64,000 nucleotides of DNA from Acanthornis magna (taxonomy: Eukaryota; Chordata; Aves; Passeriformes; Acanthizidae). Every line of letters begins with the position of its first letter. Positions within the stretch are counted from its first letter, which is position 1. The notes below the pieces were generated by a model. The model ran no database searches. It was not told where the DNA came from and worked only from the letters and a program-made list of their open reading frames with translations. The position numbers and the translations under genes are program-made. The stretch spans positions 21,742,501 to 21,806,500 of the forward strand of contig JAWUZG010000013.1 of NCBI GenBank assembly GCA_036785705.1, in the 5' to 3' direction. Below are positions 11,740-24,037 of this stretch, piece by piece.

Positions 11740-11970
11740 TAGTAGGGCCTGGAGTGACAGGACAAGAGGGAAAGGTTTGAACTAAAAGAGAGGAGATTCA
11801 GACTAGACTTAAGAAAGTTTTTGTGATCAGAGCGATAAAACACTGGCACAGGTGCCCAGAGAAGCTGTGGCTGTCCCTGGACCCCTGGCAGTGTCCCAGG
11901 CCAGGCTGGACATTGGGGCTTGGAGCAGCCTGGGACAGGGGAAGGTGTCCCAGGGGCACTGGGTCTGAGT
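11740..11970 (+). mobile_element. CR1 LINE fragment lacking its 3' terminus
   Basis: It reads 'agggcctggagtgacaggac', then 'actggcacaggtgcccagag', 'ggctggacattggggcttgg' and 'gaaggtgtcccaggggcact'. It then leaves CR1 ('gggtctgagttcttcc') before the conserved 'aaggtcccttccaaccc' and the tail octamers. The loss of the 3' end is unusual for a LINE, which normally truncates at the 5' end. Confidence 0.85.
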
Positions 11971-12188
11971 TCTTCCACCTTCCACCCAGGAAATTCCCTT
12001 TGCTTGGGCTGAGCTTTCCCTGGAGCACAGAGTTCTGCCACCTTTTCCTTGCCAAGAAATCAGATCACAGCTGCCGTGGAGTCCAACATTTCAGATTTAG
12101 TGCAGCAGGGAAAGGAATCGGAGAAGAAAACAACAGGACAAACACTGGAAACACAACATGTGAATTCCCAAGCTCTGACTTGGAACAG

Positions 12189-12288
12189 AAGGTATTTTAA
12201 AAATAATCTTTAAAAATACCTTAAAAATATTTTTAATAATGAACATTAACCTCTGTGAGACAAGCAATAGATATATATACAAATATTT
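12189..12288 (+). repeat. 100-bp local direct repeat, copy 1
   Basis: It matches 12856-12955 over exactly 100 bp with four substitutions by eye and no net indel. It is AT-rich and includes 'cattaacctctgtgagacaa', which is not simple sequence, so the match is not low-complexity coincidence. Confidence 0.9.
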
Positions 12289-12855
12289 ATATTGTATATA
12301 CTTCTATATGTTCTATATTTCAGAAGGATGCTGACGCTTGGGTCTGCTATTTTTCACGAACAGAATCCATATTTTACTGATAAAAAACATTTAATCAGCA
12401 ATCTAAAGGCCCTTTTGGCACAAAATCCTTCGCTAACCGTTCCAAACCTCCCATTCTGGGGCTGTTCAGACAATGCAGAGCAGTGGACAGGAAAGGAGTG
12501 AAAAGAGCCCCAAAAAAAGGGACACAGGTGGGAAGGATCTCCTGGAGCAAAGAGCTTTGGATGTGCTCAGTTTGGAAGAAAAAGTTGTGCTCATGGACCT
12601 CAGCAGGACTGCACCTGTGAGAAAGTCACATTATTAAGGTTATAGATGTGGCTAATTACGTCGATGAAATATGGACCAATTTGTTAATTTAAGTGAGCAA
12701 AGTAGTAAATCATGTTCAATACGGCGGCACTGTGGTGCTGCTTCTGACAAAACTGGATTTTGCGTAGAATGACAAATTTCAGGCCAGAGTTGAGGGCTCT
12801 CCCCATTCAGGGGCCCTTGCACACATCTCTCTCCCCTACAAAAAGCACAATACAA
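12289..12855. other. Interval between the 100-bp direct repeats
   Basis: 567 bp of mostly unique sequence. Near 12567-12585 'gctcagtttggaagaaaaag' faintly resembles the 'ctcagcctggagaagag' block of CR1, but this is too weak to call. There are no LTR-like TG..CA ends and no primer-binding site. Confidence 0.4.
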
Positions 12856-12955
12856 AAGGTATTTTAAAAATAATCTTTTAAAATGCCTTAAAAATATATT
12901 TAATAATGAACATTAACCTCTGTGAGACAAGCAAGAGATATATATACAAATATTT
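12856..12955 (+). repeat. 100-bp local direct repeat, copy 2
   Basis: Second copy of 12189-12288, in the same orientation and 667 bp downstream. I cannot say which copy is ancestral. Confidence 0.9.
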
Positions 12956-13501
12956 GCACATGTTTTAAAACTAGAAAATGTATTTCCCTAATCCTTGTGA
13001 TGTTAATCAATTCAGTGCATTAAACCCTGGTTAAGAATTTTAAATCAAAGGTAAGTTTTCACATATTATTAAAACAAAACAATCAAAACAATAACACAGA
13101 AACCAAACCCACACAAGCAGGAAAACCCTCCCCCCTGCTTTTCTTTTCCTCTCTATCACAAAAAGGCCCCAGAGACTCTAAATTTGACTCTTGATACCAC
13201 TAGTCAGATCGGTTTTATTAATTAAGACAAGGAACTTATTGGAATTTACCTTGAAAGACCACACAAGGTACGTTATTAGAATAATCTCCTTATGAAGACT
13301 AGAAACAAAAAAAAAAAAAGAGGGAATTGTAATTGAAATTCTTGTTATGTCAGGGTCAGAATAGGTTATTGCACCCACACTGTTACCCTTCCCCATCCCT
13401 CCAGAAAATAAAGCAGAGTCTTCTCAAGTTAAGGAATTTATTAAATGGAACAAAGAAAATAAATGGCAATCCTCTAAAAATTATAAGAGCAAAATAAATT
13501 G
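12956..13501. other. Unique AT-rich noncoding DNA
   Basis: It contains an A/C-rich patch (about 13066-13120) and an A run at about 13306-13319. Nothing else was recognised. Confidence 0.45.
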
Positions 13502-13592
13502 CAGAATCATGGAATGGTTTGGGATGGAAGGGATCTTAAAGACCATCTTGTTTCAAGTACCTTGCACTGGACCAGGCTTCTCAAAGTCCCAA
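13502..13592 (-). mobile_element. CR1 LINE, old 3'-end fragment
   Basis: It reads 'cagaatcatggaatggtttg', 'ggatggaagggatcttaaag', 'accatcttgtttcaagtacc', the reverse complement of a CR1 3' terminus of the 'gatctttaaggtcccttcc' type. It is strongly 5'-truncated. Confidence 0.85.
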
Positions 13593-16500
13593 TAGTTACA
13601 AGTTTAAATTATTTGAATGATTCTCCTACCGTTCAGAGCATTTAGACACTCTCACAACAAACCAGACAAGTTTTACACCAGAACGACTGATGTTACGCGT
13701 TAAAAGATTTTTGAATTAATTTATATCCACAGGACAACTTTTAAATTCCCCCTTTCTTTATCCAAAGGGTGCCCACAACATTTAGAAGAAGCTCATGAGG
13801 AAGAGATGGAAACGGAAAGCGATGCCCTACGTTCACACAATTCCTGTGGAGCTCCTGTTGGGTGCCTGCCTCACATCCCAGCCCTGTGCCCATCCCTGCC
13901 TCATCCCTGGGAGGATGTGGCACCCCCGGATTTGGATGGAGCTCGGCTGCAATCTGCAGATGGCTCTGTCCTGCTGCAGCTCCCAAAGCGCTGCACATTT
14001 GGGTGCTCCGTCAGCTCCATCCTCTCCCGCCGAGCGCTCAAACCCAACATTTCGGTTCGAAATTTGAAAATCTGAAGAAGAGAAAAAAGCGAAGTTCAGT
14101 GAGCCTGAGCCTTAGGAAGGTTGATAATCCCAATCCTTGCCCACTCATTTCACATCCCAGTGAAAACGGGATCCCCTTTTAAATACTCGGGATTTTCACA
14201 GGGAATTTTGCCAGCTTGGAGGGCAGCACCTCGACTGAGTGTGCCCTGCTCCACTGGCACACACAGCCTCAGCATTGTGTCTAACGATTATCAGCCTACA
14301 CTGAATATTAATTCAGCCCTGTGCTTACAAAATGACTAACTCAATCAGCGAATTTATTGGAGACATATTTAAGAAGGGGTATTTATGGATTAGGCACAGA
14401 TTTTAGAAATGAAATGGGAGACAATCTAACAAATCTATCAGGAATAAGATCAACAACTTAAAGTTTAAACCAATCATCTTGAGTATATATTTGAACTTGG
14501 ATATGCAGATGTGGTGCACAAGTCCCAATGGTTCAGCAATACACTCAAAGGATCAACAGCCCTATAGACAGCTAAATTACTCGGAAAGCCAGGGAATTTA
14601 TCAAACATGAATTTCAAAGTGGATTCTAGCCTGCAGGAAAAAATGGAAGTGCCCATTAATGTACATACAAAATAAATGTTGTCTGCAAGCTCATTCAACT
14701 ATTTATTTTTGACACAGAACTGGCTAAAGATTTTTTAATTTACATAAAAAGGTACAAAGACTGCAACCCCTTTGATGGAAGAGATGGGAATAAATATCCT
14801 GCAAAAGAGGGTTTGTTTGTTTTTTAAAGAAGCACTAACAACCTCGCAGGTACAACACAAAGGAATCATTTACGCTCTTTCACATCTATTAGTGCATTAT
14901 TTATAACTAACTCCAATTTGAGAACGTTGGCATTAAGTCTGTTTCTCACATGTAGAGGAAATTCTTACAAACTGATCATATATTATGGATGAAAATTGTA
15001 ACAGCTACACTGAAACTGGTTAAAGCAGACACGGCTGAATTCTGTGAGCACTGGAGGAGGATGGAGACCTTCCTAAGTTAGGTACTGCCCAAATATTTAT
15101 TTATTTTACTGACCAAATCAAAAAGAAGAATAGAAGTTAAATTTGTGCATTGTCAGCATATCATTTATAATAAGAAATTTGGTTGTAAGATTAAAACAGA
15201 AATAAAAATCATCGAATCATCCACAGGCCTTTCCAAACTAAGACCCAGCTTTGATTGTGTAAAGGGAGGGGCTGAGCATCACTAAATCAGAATAAAATCC
15301 ACATAAATTATAAAGTATGAATTTATGGTTACATATTTTAAAATTAAATTTATATTTCACCCCTAAATGAAATAATCTTAAATCCTCCTAACACTTTTAA
15401 GATGTGGCCTATTGCCCAACACAAACTTGCCAAAGCTGGCATTCAGGAGAGCCCTCTTCCAAAAGAAACTCATTAAGTATGTTGTAATTCATGGGATTAT
15501 ACCTTCGGTCTTGTGACTCAGGAGTATTTTTAAAGCCTCAGACACTTGAACCAAACTGTGTGTTGGTCTCTCAGCTTGCACTGATGTTTAGCTTAAGTCT
15601 TAACTCTTTTCTGAACCAAAACCGACACTAAGAGTGCTTGGCATTCTTCATAATATCAGATCTCGCTCTTATTTGTTAAAGCTTTGCGGCTGACAGTGCT
15701 GTGTTGCAGAAAAATTGAATGGCAAATAATTTTTTTTATTCCCATCAAAAATCCTCAGTCCGTTCCGAATGGGATCCATTGGCAAAGATCTGCCAATCCC
15801 CAGCCTGAGGCTCCCGCAGGCCAGCAGAGAATGACAGAAAACTTCCCAACACTGCATTTCAGCATCACTAAGCTGTTGAAATTCTACATTATTTGGAATA
15901 ATTTGGCCATGCTACAAATGGCGTTGGACTTAAAAGCAGCCCTATTTTTAACTGCACTGGAATGGAGTAAATGTAGAGGGAAGGGCATGAATTATTGCAA
16001 ATATCCTCCACACCAATCTGCACATCCAACCCATGCGGGGGTGCAGAGCACTCTGCAGGACTCTGCAACCTCCTCTGTGTAAGAGGGATTAAATCTGATT
16101 TTTTTTTTTAAATCCCATAGCAGATTCCCATGATTTATTTGATGTCCTCATTACCAGAGGATGTTTGCTTACATGTTAAAGTCTTCACTGTACTGGAAGA
16201 TGTTTGTATGTAGGACCTGAGATGGAGAAAAAATGCTTTATTACTTTATAATACATCACACATAATAAATATTTGTTTAACAAAGCCTGCCTGAACTTCC
16301 TGCATTAATCAAAATTGAATGTGGCAGGACTTGTATGATTAACTCAAAAGCCATATTCCAAATGATAAACTAATATTAACCTTGTGTGTTCATTAATAAT
16401 GCAAGTTCTCCATAGTTCACAAACACAACTGATACAGTTAATTGAAGGTTCACATTTGTAAAATATTCATAATTACAGTTTCAATGTTCTGTTCACTCAG

Positions 16501-16736
16501 GATCCAACCTAATAAAAATCACATTCCATGTGCTCTTCAAATTCAAACCCATCACTCCTCTTCATTAGGCTCTTGATGTGATGTAACACAGAAATAAACA
16601 TCATTACCTGCTCCTAGGGGAGCACTTCTTGAATTCAGAAGTTCTGTCTCAGCAGAGATTTCACCTTTGGTCCCCAATCTCTGACACACTCAGTCTGATA
16701 GTCCAGAGCCTTAAAAATGCTGTGATATTGGCACCT
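13593..16736. other. Long repeat-poor, mostly AT-rich noncoding block
   Basis: 13740-14080 is GC-richer with small open frames and no domains. 14270-16720 is AT-rich, stop-dense and free of visible repeats. Such long transposon-free blocks in a bird gene desert are where conserved noncoding elements are often found; that is inference. Confidence 0.45.
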
Positions 16737-17020
16737 TCTCTGGGCACCTGTGCCAGGGCCTGCCCACCCTCACAGGGAGGAATTCCTTCCCAAAATCCCA
16801 TCTAAATCCTCCCACTTCCAGCTTAAAGCCATGCCCTGTGTCCTGTCCCTCCATCCCTTGTCCCCAGTCCCTCTCCAGCTCTCCTGGAGCCCTTCAGGCC
16901 CTGCCAGGGGCTCTGAGCTCTCCCTGGAGGCTTTTCCTCCCCAGGTGAGCACCCCCAGCTCTCCCAGCCTGGCTCCAGCCCTGGGAGCATCTCCATGACC
17001 TCCTCTGGATTTGCTCCAGC
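16737..17020 (-). mobile_element. CR1 LINE fragment lacking its 3' portion
   Basis: It begins abruptly at 'ttctctgggcacctgtgcc' and continues through 'gcccaccctcacagggagga', 'ccatctaaatcctcccactt' and 'ggagcccttcaggccctgcc' to about 17020. The preceding 250 bp contain no CR1 3' end. The break is at the same internal CR1 position as the split at 6347/6348. Confidence 0.85.
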
Positions 17021-17455
17021 AGATAAATGTAATGTAAATGTAAACGTAAATGTGTCCTCTTAAAAAAAAAAAAAAGACAACAAAAAAATTCCCCCCAAAA
17101 ACCCAAAAATCAATTTAAAAAACCCGACTACCAAAAAAAAAGAAAAAAGAAAAAAAAAAAAAGAAAAAACCCCACAAAATTGGAAAAACAAAACAAAAAC
17201 TAAACAAAACAAACAAAAACTGAAAAAAAATCCAAAGCAACCCAAAAACCCCAAGAAAACAAAAGAACCCACAAAACAAAGAACCAAAAAACCCATCAAA
17301 AAATTAAAAACAAACAAACATAAAAAACCCCAAACAAACATACGAAAAACCCAAACAAACATACAAAAACAAAAAAGAAAAAACAAACAAAAAAAAAACC
17401 CAAATAAGCCAAAACCTCCAAATCCTACAAAATCAAGCAAACCCCACCAAAAGCC
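17021..17455. repeat. A/C-rich low-complexity tract
   Basis: After a short (aaatgta)-like stretch (17024-17052), about 400 bp of the plus strand is almost entirely A and C with very few G or T, built from degenerate AAAAC/AAACCC words. On the minus strand this gives a phenylalanine-rich 162-codon ORF that is not a credible gene. Confidence 0.85.
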
Positions 17456-18897
17456 ACACCCCTTCCTCCTAAGTGTGCTGGGAAGAGGATGAGCAGAGCT
17501 GTTGTGCCCACCAGCACCTTCTGCAGGGCCATGAGCCAGCCTGGCCACGCAGGGTCCGTGTCAGGGAGCTCCATCGGCAGGGAAGGGCTGCTGCCAGCTG
17601 GGAAGGTGATTTGCTTTTTCCCTTCCAAAGCCAATTTTGCCTCCATTTATCCCATTAGGAGAATGAACAGCACTGCCAAATCCTCTGGGGTTGGTAATAA
17701 ACCTGCAGCAGTCCTGCAGGGGGCCAGGCTTGGGAAGAGGTTTAATGCATCACCAAAGCCTGGGAATGACCAATGTCTCCGGGAGAAGGGAATCTCCAGG
17801 TTTCGCTGCAAATATTCTGCACCAAATCCTGTCTGCCCACTCCTCTCTGAAGTGCAGCTCGGTAAATAATATTAATGAACAATTTTGGCAAAAAATGTCG
17901 GGGTTTGAGCCAAACTCTGCGGTTATTTGTGCTCAGAAGTCGAGTGTGTAGCTGGTTATAAAAACCTACACACAACCGACGGTGAAGCAGAGCCTTTGTG
18001 CTCGCAAAGCGTAAGCAAATCACACCTACAATTCAAACATTCTGCATTTGCTCTCCACAAAAGAAGCAGAATGTTTCCTTTGAATCCGTGTGATTTTTCC
18101 CCCCGACAAATATTCCTGACAATAAATTCTTTCATTAGAACGCTAATATAAAAAGTTATAAAGTGAGGAACCACATTGCCAACCCAAATGGGGTTTAAAC
18201 TCTGAGTGAATGCTCAGGTGGAAAGTGCTTGGGTGTGAGAAGCTGCCCAAAATTTTGGCTACACACAGTTGGTATGTGCACATATGTGACATCCATGACA
18301 TTTTTTGCATGTTCTGTCTTTAATGCGTTAATTCTGTGGAAGTCATCGCACCCATCAGAACAGAGGCAGGAGCACAAGCAAATGCCATCCTCACTACACT
18401 GTATTTTATGCCTTGTTTTTATTTCCTTGCCTTGCCTTTCAGTGTAAACAGTAGATGTTGTTCTAAGAGGTCACTTTTATGTGCTGGTGCACCACTGAAC
18501 TGTTTAGGTTTAAAATGACACTACTGTTTAAGACCCAGTAATTTTCAGAACGTCTGATTTACTGCTCTGGCACTCTATAAGCCTCATTTCATACCTCCAA
18601 GAATGAACTAGTCAAAGTGTTAAATAAACATGAAGTATAAGGCTTGTTTTCTTTCCAAAAGTGCAAGCACTGTGTTACTCTAATGATTAAATATTGTTTA
18701 AATATACAACTGAGTGACTGGTTTCACAGTCGATTCTTTCCCTCTGCTTCATTTTATGTATTAATTATTTTGTGTTCAGACAAAGGCTTTAATTAAGAAG
18801 CATAAAGAGTTTCTGAAGAGTGAAGAAGTAATGGTTTCATCTGCATTAAACTGATTATAAACAGTTATTTCTGAAGGAAAAAGGCATCAGGGACGTT
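17456..18897. other. Unique noncoding DNA
   Basis: No repeat or gene was recognised. 18400-18890 is AT-rich with homeodomain-like TAATTA/ATTAAT words and no visible repeats, a CNE-like candidate block. Confidence 0.45.

Positions 18898-18919
<22 letters not shown>
18898..18919. repeat. Poly(A) run, 22 A
   Basis: 22 consecutive A residues, with no AATAAA signal in the 30 bp before them. It is therefore not obviously the tail of a retrocopy. Confidence 0.9.
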
Positions 18920-18928
<9 letters not shown>

Positions 18929-20139
18929 TCTTAACTAAGCTGGAATCCGTTAGCGGTGGAAGGACCTGATCCTGTCTAATGTTCCAGCACACAGTTCCGA
19001 AGGGCCCAGAGCCAAAGGAACCCCAAAGTAACCCCATTTCCTGACCCCAGATGCTGTGCCCTGAGCCCCACAGCACCCCAAAATATTCGACATGCACCCC
19101 TCTCATCAGGCGGTGTGGAGGAACGGGTGATTCCTGTGCCCCCCTTGCCACAGCTCATCCCTGAAACCCCTGAGGGATTTCATAGCCAAGAGCTTTGGGG
19201 ATGTATTTAAACTCAGTGTATTTAGTAAAGTATCACCAGCCATGACGTGCCTGAGGTAAAGGAGAAATGGAGTTACCTCTTGTGATTCTGTGAATCCTAA
19301 AGAACATTTGCCGATGGGAACAGAGCTCTAAACCAAGGCGCTGGCTCCAACACAACTTTAAAAGCCATTTTAAGCAGGAGATTAGTAAAAGTTTTTAATG
19401 CAAAGTAGCACAGGTCATTAAATCCTCAGCAAGGTCCGTGCCATAGCAAAAACCTCTCACAAATCTTGGAAGAATGAGCAAGAGGATGAGCCCAAGAGGG
19501 AAAGGTGATCATGAGACATCTTCAGTGAAATCCATCCTCCAGGAAAAGGGTTAGAGGCTTGTGCTTTCCATGTTTTTAAACATAGGAGAAAACGTGGGGT
19601 TTTTCAAAGCCATGTAAAAATAAAAAAAAAAAAACCAACAAAAAAAACTGCAAAAAAACAAACAAAAAAACAAACCAAAGGAAGAAAATTAGAGGAGGAA
19701 GAAAAAGAGTTGAATAGTTAAATAAGAGTATTTTGAATTTTAAGTGCAAGAAAACATGTTCAATGCTTTTGCCATTCCAGACCTGATATCAAACTTACTC
19801 AAGTTTGCTGGAAGTCATTCCTCTGCCTATAAAGCACTTGGCATCACAGGCTATTTCTGGGAATTAAAATTATGGGTGTAGAGTCAGAGAACATTACAGA
19901 ACAACGTTAACGGTGACTGTAATTCCCTCATTTACAACCCCGTTCCCACATGCTTATAAATTTGCCAAACCTCATCTCAGCCCGAAAACCTCCTTTTGGA
20001 TGATGCCTCTGGCAGGCTGAATTTATTGGAGCTTTTGCCTCTCGCATCGATCGGGGGAGTTTCCAATCAGGGTGGCTCCTGGACTGCCAGGAATCGGTGA
20101 GGGCGTGAAAAACATGGATAGCACAGAGATGGGACATGG
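18920..20139. other. Unique noncoding DNA with an A-rich patch
   Basis: 18950-19170 is GC-rich without recognisable identity. 19617-19680 is A-rich with C interruptions, similar in texture to the 17.1-kb tract. No gene was recognised. Confidence 0.45.
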
Positions 20140-20224
20140 TTTAGGAGGGGCTTGGCACTGCCTGGGTGGACTCTGTGATCTTAGAGGTCTTTTGCAGCCA
20201 AAATGATCCTGTGATTCCATGAAA
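20140..20224 (+). mobile_element. CR1 LINE, 3'-end fragment
   Basis: It reads 'aggaggggcttggcactgcc', then 'gatcttagaggtcttttgca' and 'aaaatgatcctgtgattcc', matching the CR1 3' UTR type that ends in 'gatcttagaggtcttttccaacc' plus tail octamers. Confidence 0.8.
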
Positions 20225-20538
20225 CAGAAGCACTGCCTCTGCCCCGGCACGGCACTGGACACCTCCAAACATGGAGGATGCTGAAGCTGCTCCATGGAAA
20301 AGTTTCCAGAGTAGAAATTGGATTTGCAATTTGGCAGAAAACTGGCCTGCCTATCAGTAATTTCATTTTTGGGCAGAATGATGCAGGAAATCAAGGAGGG
20401 GAATGAGTTTTTGGTTGGTTGATAAACTTTGGTGGGCCTGGCTGAGCGTCTTTGCCACCTTGTGCCTGCTGAGACCTCAGCAGCAGGAGGAGAGTTATAG
20501 AAAAACATCTTGTGGTTTGCATTCCAGGTGATCCTCAA

Positions 20539-20815
20539 GGAATCCCAGAATCCCAGAATGGTTTGGGTTGGGAAGGACTTTCAATCCCACCCAGTGCCAC
20601 CCCTGCCATGGCAGGGACACCTCCCACTGTCCCAGGCTGCTCCAAGCCCCAATGTCCAGCCTGGCCTTGGACACTGCCAGGGATCCAGGAGCAGCCACAG
20701 CTGCTCTGGGCACCTGTGCCAGGGCCTCACACCCTCTCAAGGAACAATTCCTTCCCAATATTCCATCCAGCCTTGACCTCCTTCATCTCAAGACATTCCC
20801 CTTGCCCTATCACAC
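20539..20815 (-). mobile_element. CR1 LINE, 3' fragment
   Basis: It begins with tail repeats 'atcccagaatcccagaatgg', then 'tttgggttgggaaggacttt', 'cccactgtcccaggctgctc', 'gggcacctgtgccagggcct' and 'ctcaaggaacaattccttcc'. The 3' end is intact and the 5' end truncated. Confidence 0.93.
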
Positions 20816-22547
20816 CAGGCTTTGGATGGCATCCATTTCTGGACACAGCCCTAGCCCTCTGGAACAAACCTCCGGAGGTTCTCCTTCCTCACTTTTCTGT
20901 GTTGGTGGTCTGAAGTCAGACCCTCAACATCATTTGAATGTCGGGGCTTTGCTGCAGTTCAATCCCTTTTATTAACAGTCACATCCTGCAGGTCTGACAC
21001 GACTGAAGGCAGAAGATCTGCGGGGAAATGTAGAACCAAGACACCAGGTTACAGTTCAGGAGAATTTGCAATTTAAGTATATGAGGACGGAAAAAGATGG
21101 AGATGTTTTGTGAAATCTATCATTTCTCCAACCCATCTGCAGGCTGGTTAATTAAAGCCACCAACGTTCTACCAAAAAAGAAAAACCACAAAAAGAGGGC
21201 AAAACACAATTATCAAGTGAGTGATTCCTTACGTTGAAGCAATTTGTAACCCACACCATTCTCCAACCCTTAAAAATAAAGGGGATAAATAAATAATTAA
21301 ATGAGAACAAGCGATTAAAAAAATAAATAATTGAAAATTATGAAATAAATAATTTTTGGAGTAGGTATCCATAGCACTGTGCTCGTGCCCATGCAGCCCA
21401 CAGCCTGTCTGAATGAGCACAAGCACAGAACTGTGGTCTGAATCCTTCCTCTGATAAAACCCCCAGGTTGTGGGACTACAGGGATGCAAAGTACTTTTCC
21501 TTGTAAAAGTGAAGATAATTCCAGGAGAGAAAAGTGGGGAAAAAATCAGATCAATTTGGAAAAAAAATCAGATCAATACATTGTTCAATGTTTTCCATGA
21601 TATTGAGAATTTTCTATAAAATATTCAGGAAAGAAAAACAAGGTTTATTCCCACCAAACCTTTCTTCTTCAGGCATCAGCATCTGAAAAATAAATAGAAA
21701 AAAAAAATGCATCATAGGATGCAGAGAGTGCTGGAGATGTTATCCCAGGCTGGAAAAATATTGGAGGGAAGTTTTAAGTGCCCTACCTGATGCAATAAAA
21801 CTCCCAATACAGTCTGTCCGAAACTTTGTGTTCTTCATTTAACAAAAGGCAGTGCCACAGATAAATATCAGAAGAGATTTGTTAATGCTGCACTATTGGC
21901 AGCTAAAAACAGATCACTGTACACTGGCAGACTGAACAGCTGCCAACCTGTAATAAATGGATGGCTCAGCCTAAGGATTTACTGCCAATGGGGGGAAAAA
22001 AGAGAGTGATGCGAACAGAAATAAACTGAGAGAATTGAAGGAAACACAAAATTTCTTGCAGGCTTCCTTCAAAATACAAATTGGTTGGCAACAGCCAGGG
22101 GAAAGAAGGAGAAATCCCTAATAATCCAAAGAAAGCTGCTGGGCTCCTCCTCTGCCCTGTGCTGCAGCAACACCCATGGGCAAGGCTTCCCAAATAATAA
22201 TAAAAAAATTTAAAACTCTTTTTTTTCCCCTGTCTAATCTGGCTTTTCTGTCTTGATCATCACAGGCAGAGATGTGCAAATACCTGACAAGAGGTACAGG
22301 TTAAATGGGAGAGAGCCCAGCACACCCTGCCAGGGCTGGAGCTTCCGACTCCTCTGCACCCTTCAGGCCTTGTGCTGCAAGGTTTTCATCGCAGTTAAGA
22401 CCTTCCTCAACTTTTCCAAAGGCTCACCTTTTTTTTGGCATCCAAAGAGCCTCCTGGGACAAGAGGAACAGGCAGGAGCTGATGCCCAGAAAGTTCCACG
22501 TGAATATGAGCAAAAATTTGTTTCCTGTGCAGTGACCCAGCACTGAA
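20816..22547. other. Unique noncoding DNA
   Basis: It contains an imperfect 20-bp duplication at about 21538-21578 ('aaaaaatcagatcaat' twice). The remainder has no recognised repeat, gene or RNA. Confidence 0.45.
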
Positions 22548-22705
22548 CAGAGACCACAGGGTGTGGAGTCTCCTCCCGGGAATATTCCAGAATCCTCTGG
22601 ACACAAACCTGTGCCCTGAGCTCTGGGATGGTCCTGCTGGAGCAGGGGGTGGGACCCACTGGGGTCCCTCCCAACCTGGCCCATCCTGTGAGCACCACTT
22701 GCTGT
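22548..22705 (+). mobile_element. CR1 LINE, diverged 3' UTR fragment
   Basis: Block order fits the CR1 3' UTR type with 'ggtgtggagtctcct': 'gggtgtggagtctcctcccg', 'atattccagaatcctctgga', 'ctctgggatggtcctgctgg', 'ggggtccctcccaacctggc', then 'ccatcctgtgagc'. It is an old copy. Confidence 0.8.
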
Positions 22706-24037
22706 GGGGTGGACAGAGCTGAGCCTCTGCTCCAACGAGCCCAAAAACGCTGATGAGCCGTGGTAAGGTTCCAAATATTCAGCATTGAAGCAACTTGTCA
22801 TGAATTTTGGTGTTTGGAATTGTTCTTCCATCCTCACGAGCCTTGCTGGAGGAAGGTTTGGTCACACCGCTCTGCAGGGCAGGGCGAGGGATTTGTCCCC
22901 AGCAGAGATGTATTTTTGGGCATATTCTGACTGTATGTTTTAATATTATCTGAGAAAAAACAAGGAAATGGTCTGGAGAGAGGTCACCCCTGATTTGAAC
23001 CCAATTCTCCACTTATAAAAGGAATCTTATTTTCCTACAGCATTAACTACACCCACCAGGTGCAAATTTCTGTGTGGCACATTATTGATCTTCACACACA
23101 CAATAACATTAATTTCAGGACAAAAATTCATGGCTGAAGGTATCAACCTGAGCTGAAGTCCCACCGAAGAGGATCAGTCTATGGAGAATCTGGAGCAGCG
23201 CTAACAAGCCCTGCTAACTCTATTTAGTACAGGAGAAAAAAAGGAAGAAAGTCAAAAGGTAGAAAAAGTTTCCCAGCAAACTGAAAGATATGAACTTGAT
23301 AATTACTTGGAACCAAATTAATATCAGGATGGCTGCCATTATTCTCCGAGGACAACCATTTCATCTATTGTGCAGGTGTACTCTCCAAGAGTGGATCATG
23401 CTGATGAAAGACTGAGAGAATTTCAATGACACCTTGAGGGATCTTATGAATAAAATATCAAAAAATGGACATCTCCTTTGTATAGGAAGATTTTAATGCA
23501 AAAACTGTAACAGGTTTATAAGTTACACCAAGAAAATAAGGAAGGTTTATTCTGTCTTTGGCTGGAGACAGACAGATATTGCCAAGTCAAAGTTTTTCAT
23601 AACCACAAGAGACTCTTCTTTCAAACACTCACGTTACCTCTGTGCCGGACTCTTCTAAGCAGATTAACAACACTCATAAACCAACAAAACTGAGAAGTGA
23701 CCCTTTCTCCTCCAAGCGCTGAAAATCAGAAAACTTTCACAAGAAAACCACTTGCACTCGCAATCAAATCTCCGCAGGGCACGTTACAGAAACAGGAAAC
23801 AGCAAAGCACGGCAAAAGTGGATTTATAACAAACGGATAATAATAGTCTTGTTTCTAAGGAAGGAGAAAACAGGGATGGAGGGAAACAAACTTAGAAAAA
23901 CCTACACCCAAATTAATATTTAAGACATTAACCTATCTGAGTGACCTTTCTCTTGCCCTAGTTTTCGTAAGTGTATCATGCAGAAGTGATGCACATTGCA
24001 GAATTACGGAGTTCTGCAGTGGTTTGGGTTGGAAGAG
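22706..24037. other. Unique noncoding DNA
   Basis: Mixed composition with no visible repeat. 23030-23960 is AT-rich and stop-dense. No gene was recognised. Confidence 0.45.

Noticed and set aside
12189..12955. LTR element bounded by the 100-bp repeats
   Set aside because: The repeats lack TG..CA ends, there is no primer-binding site or polypurine tract, and 567 bp between them has no retroviral coding similarity.
17060..17548. Phenylalanine-rich, membrane-like 162-codon ORF (minus strand)
   Set aside because: It is the translation of the A/C-only tract on the opposite strand; low-complexity DNA, not a membrane protein.
18898..18919. Poly(A) tail of a processed retrocopy (also the poly(T) runs at 28452 and 61341)
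   Set aside because: No AATAAA signal at the expected distance and no recognisable coding or RNA body next to any of the three runs.
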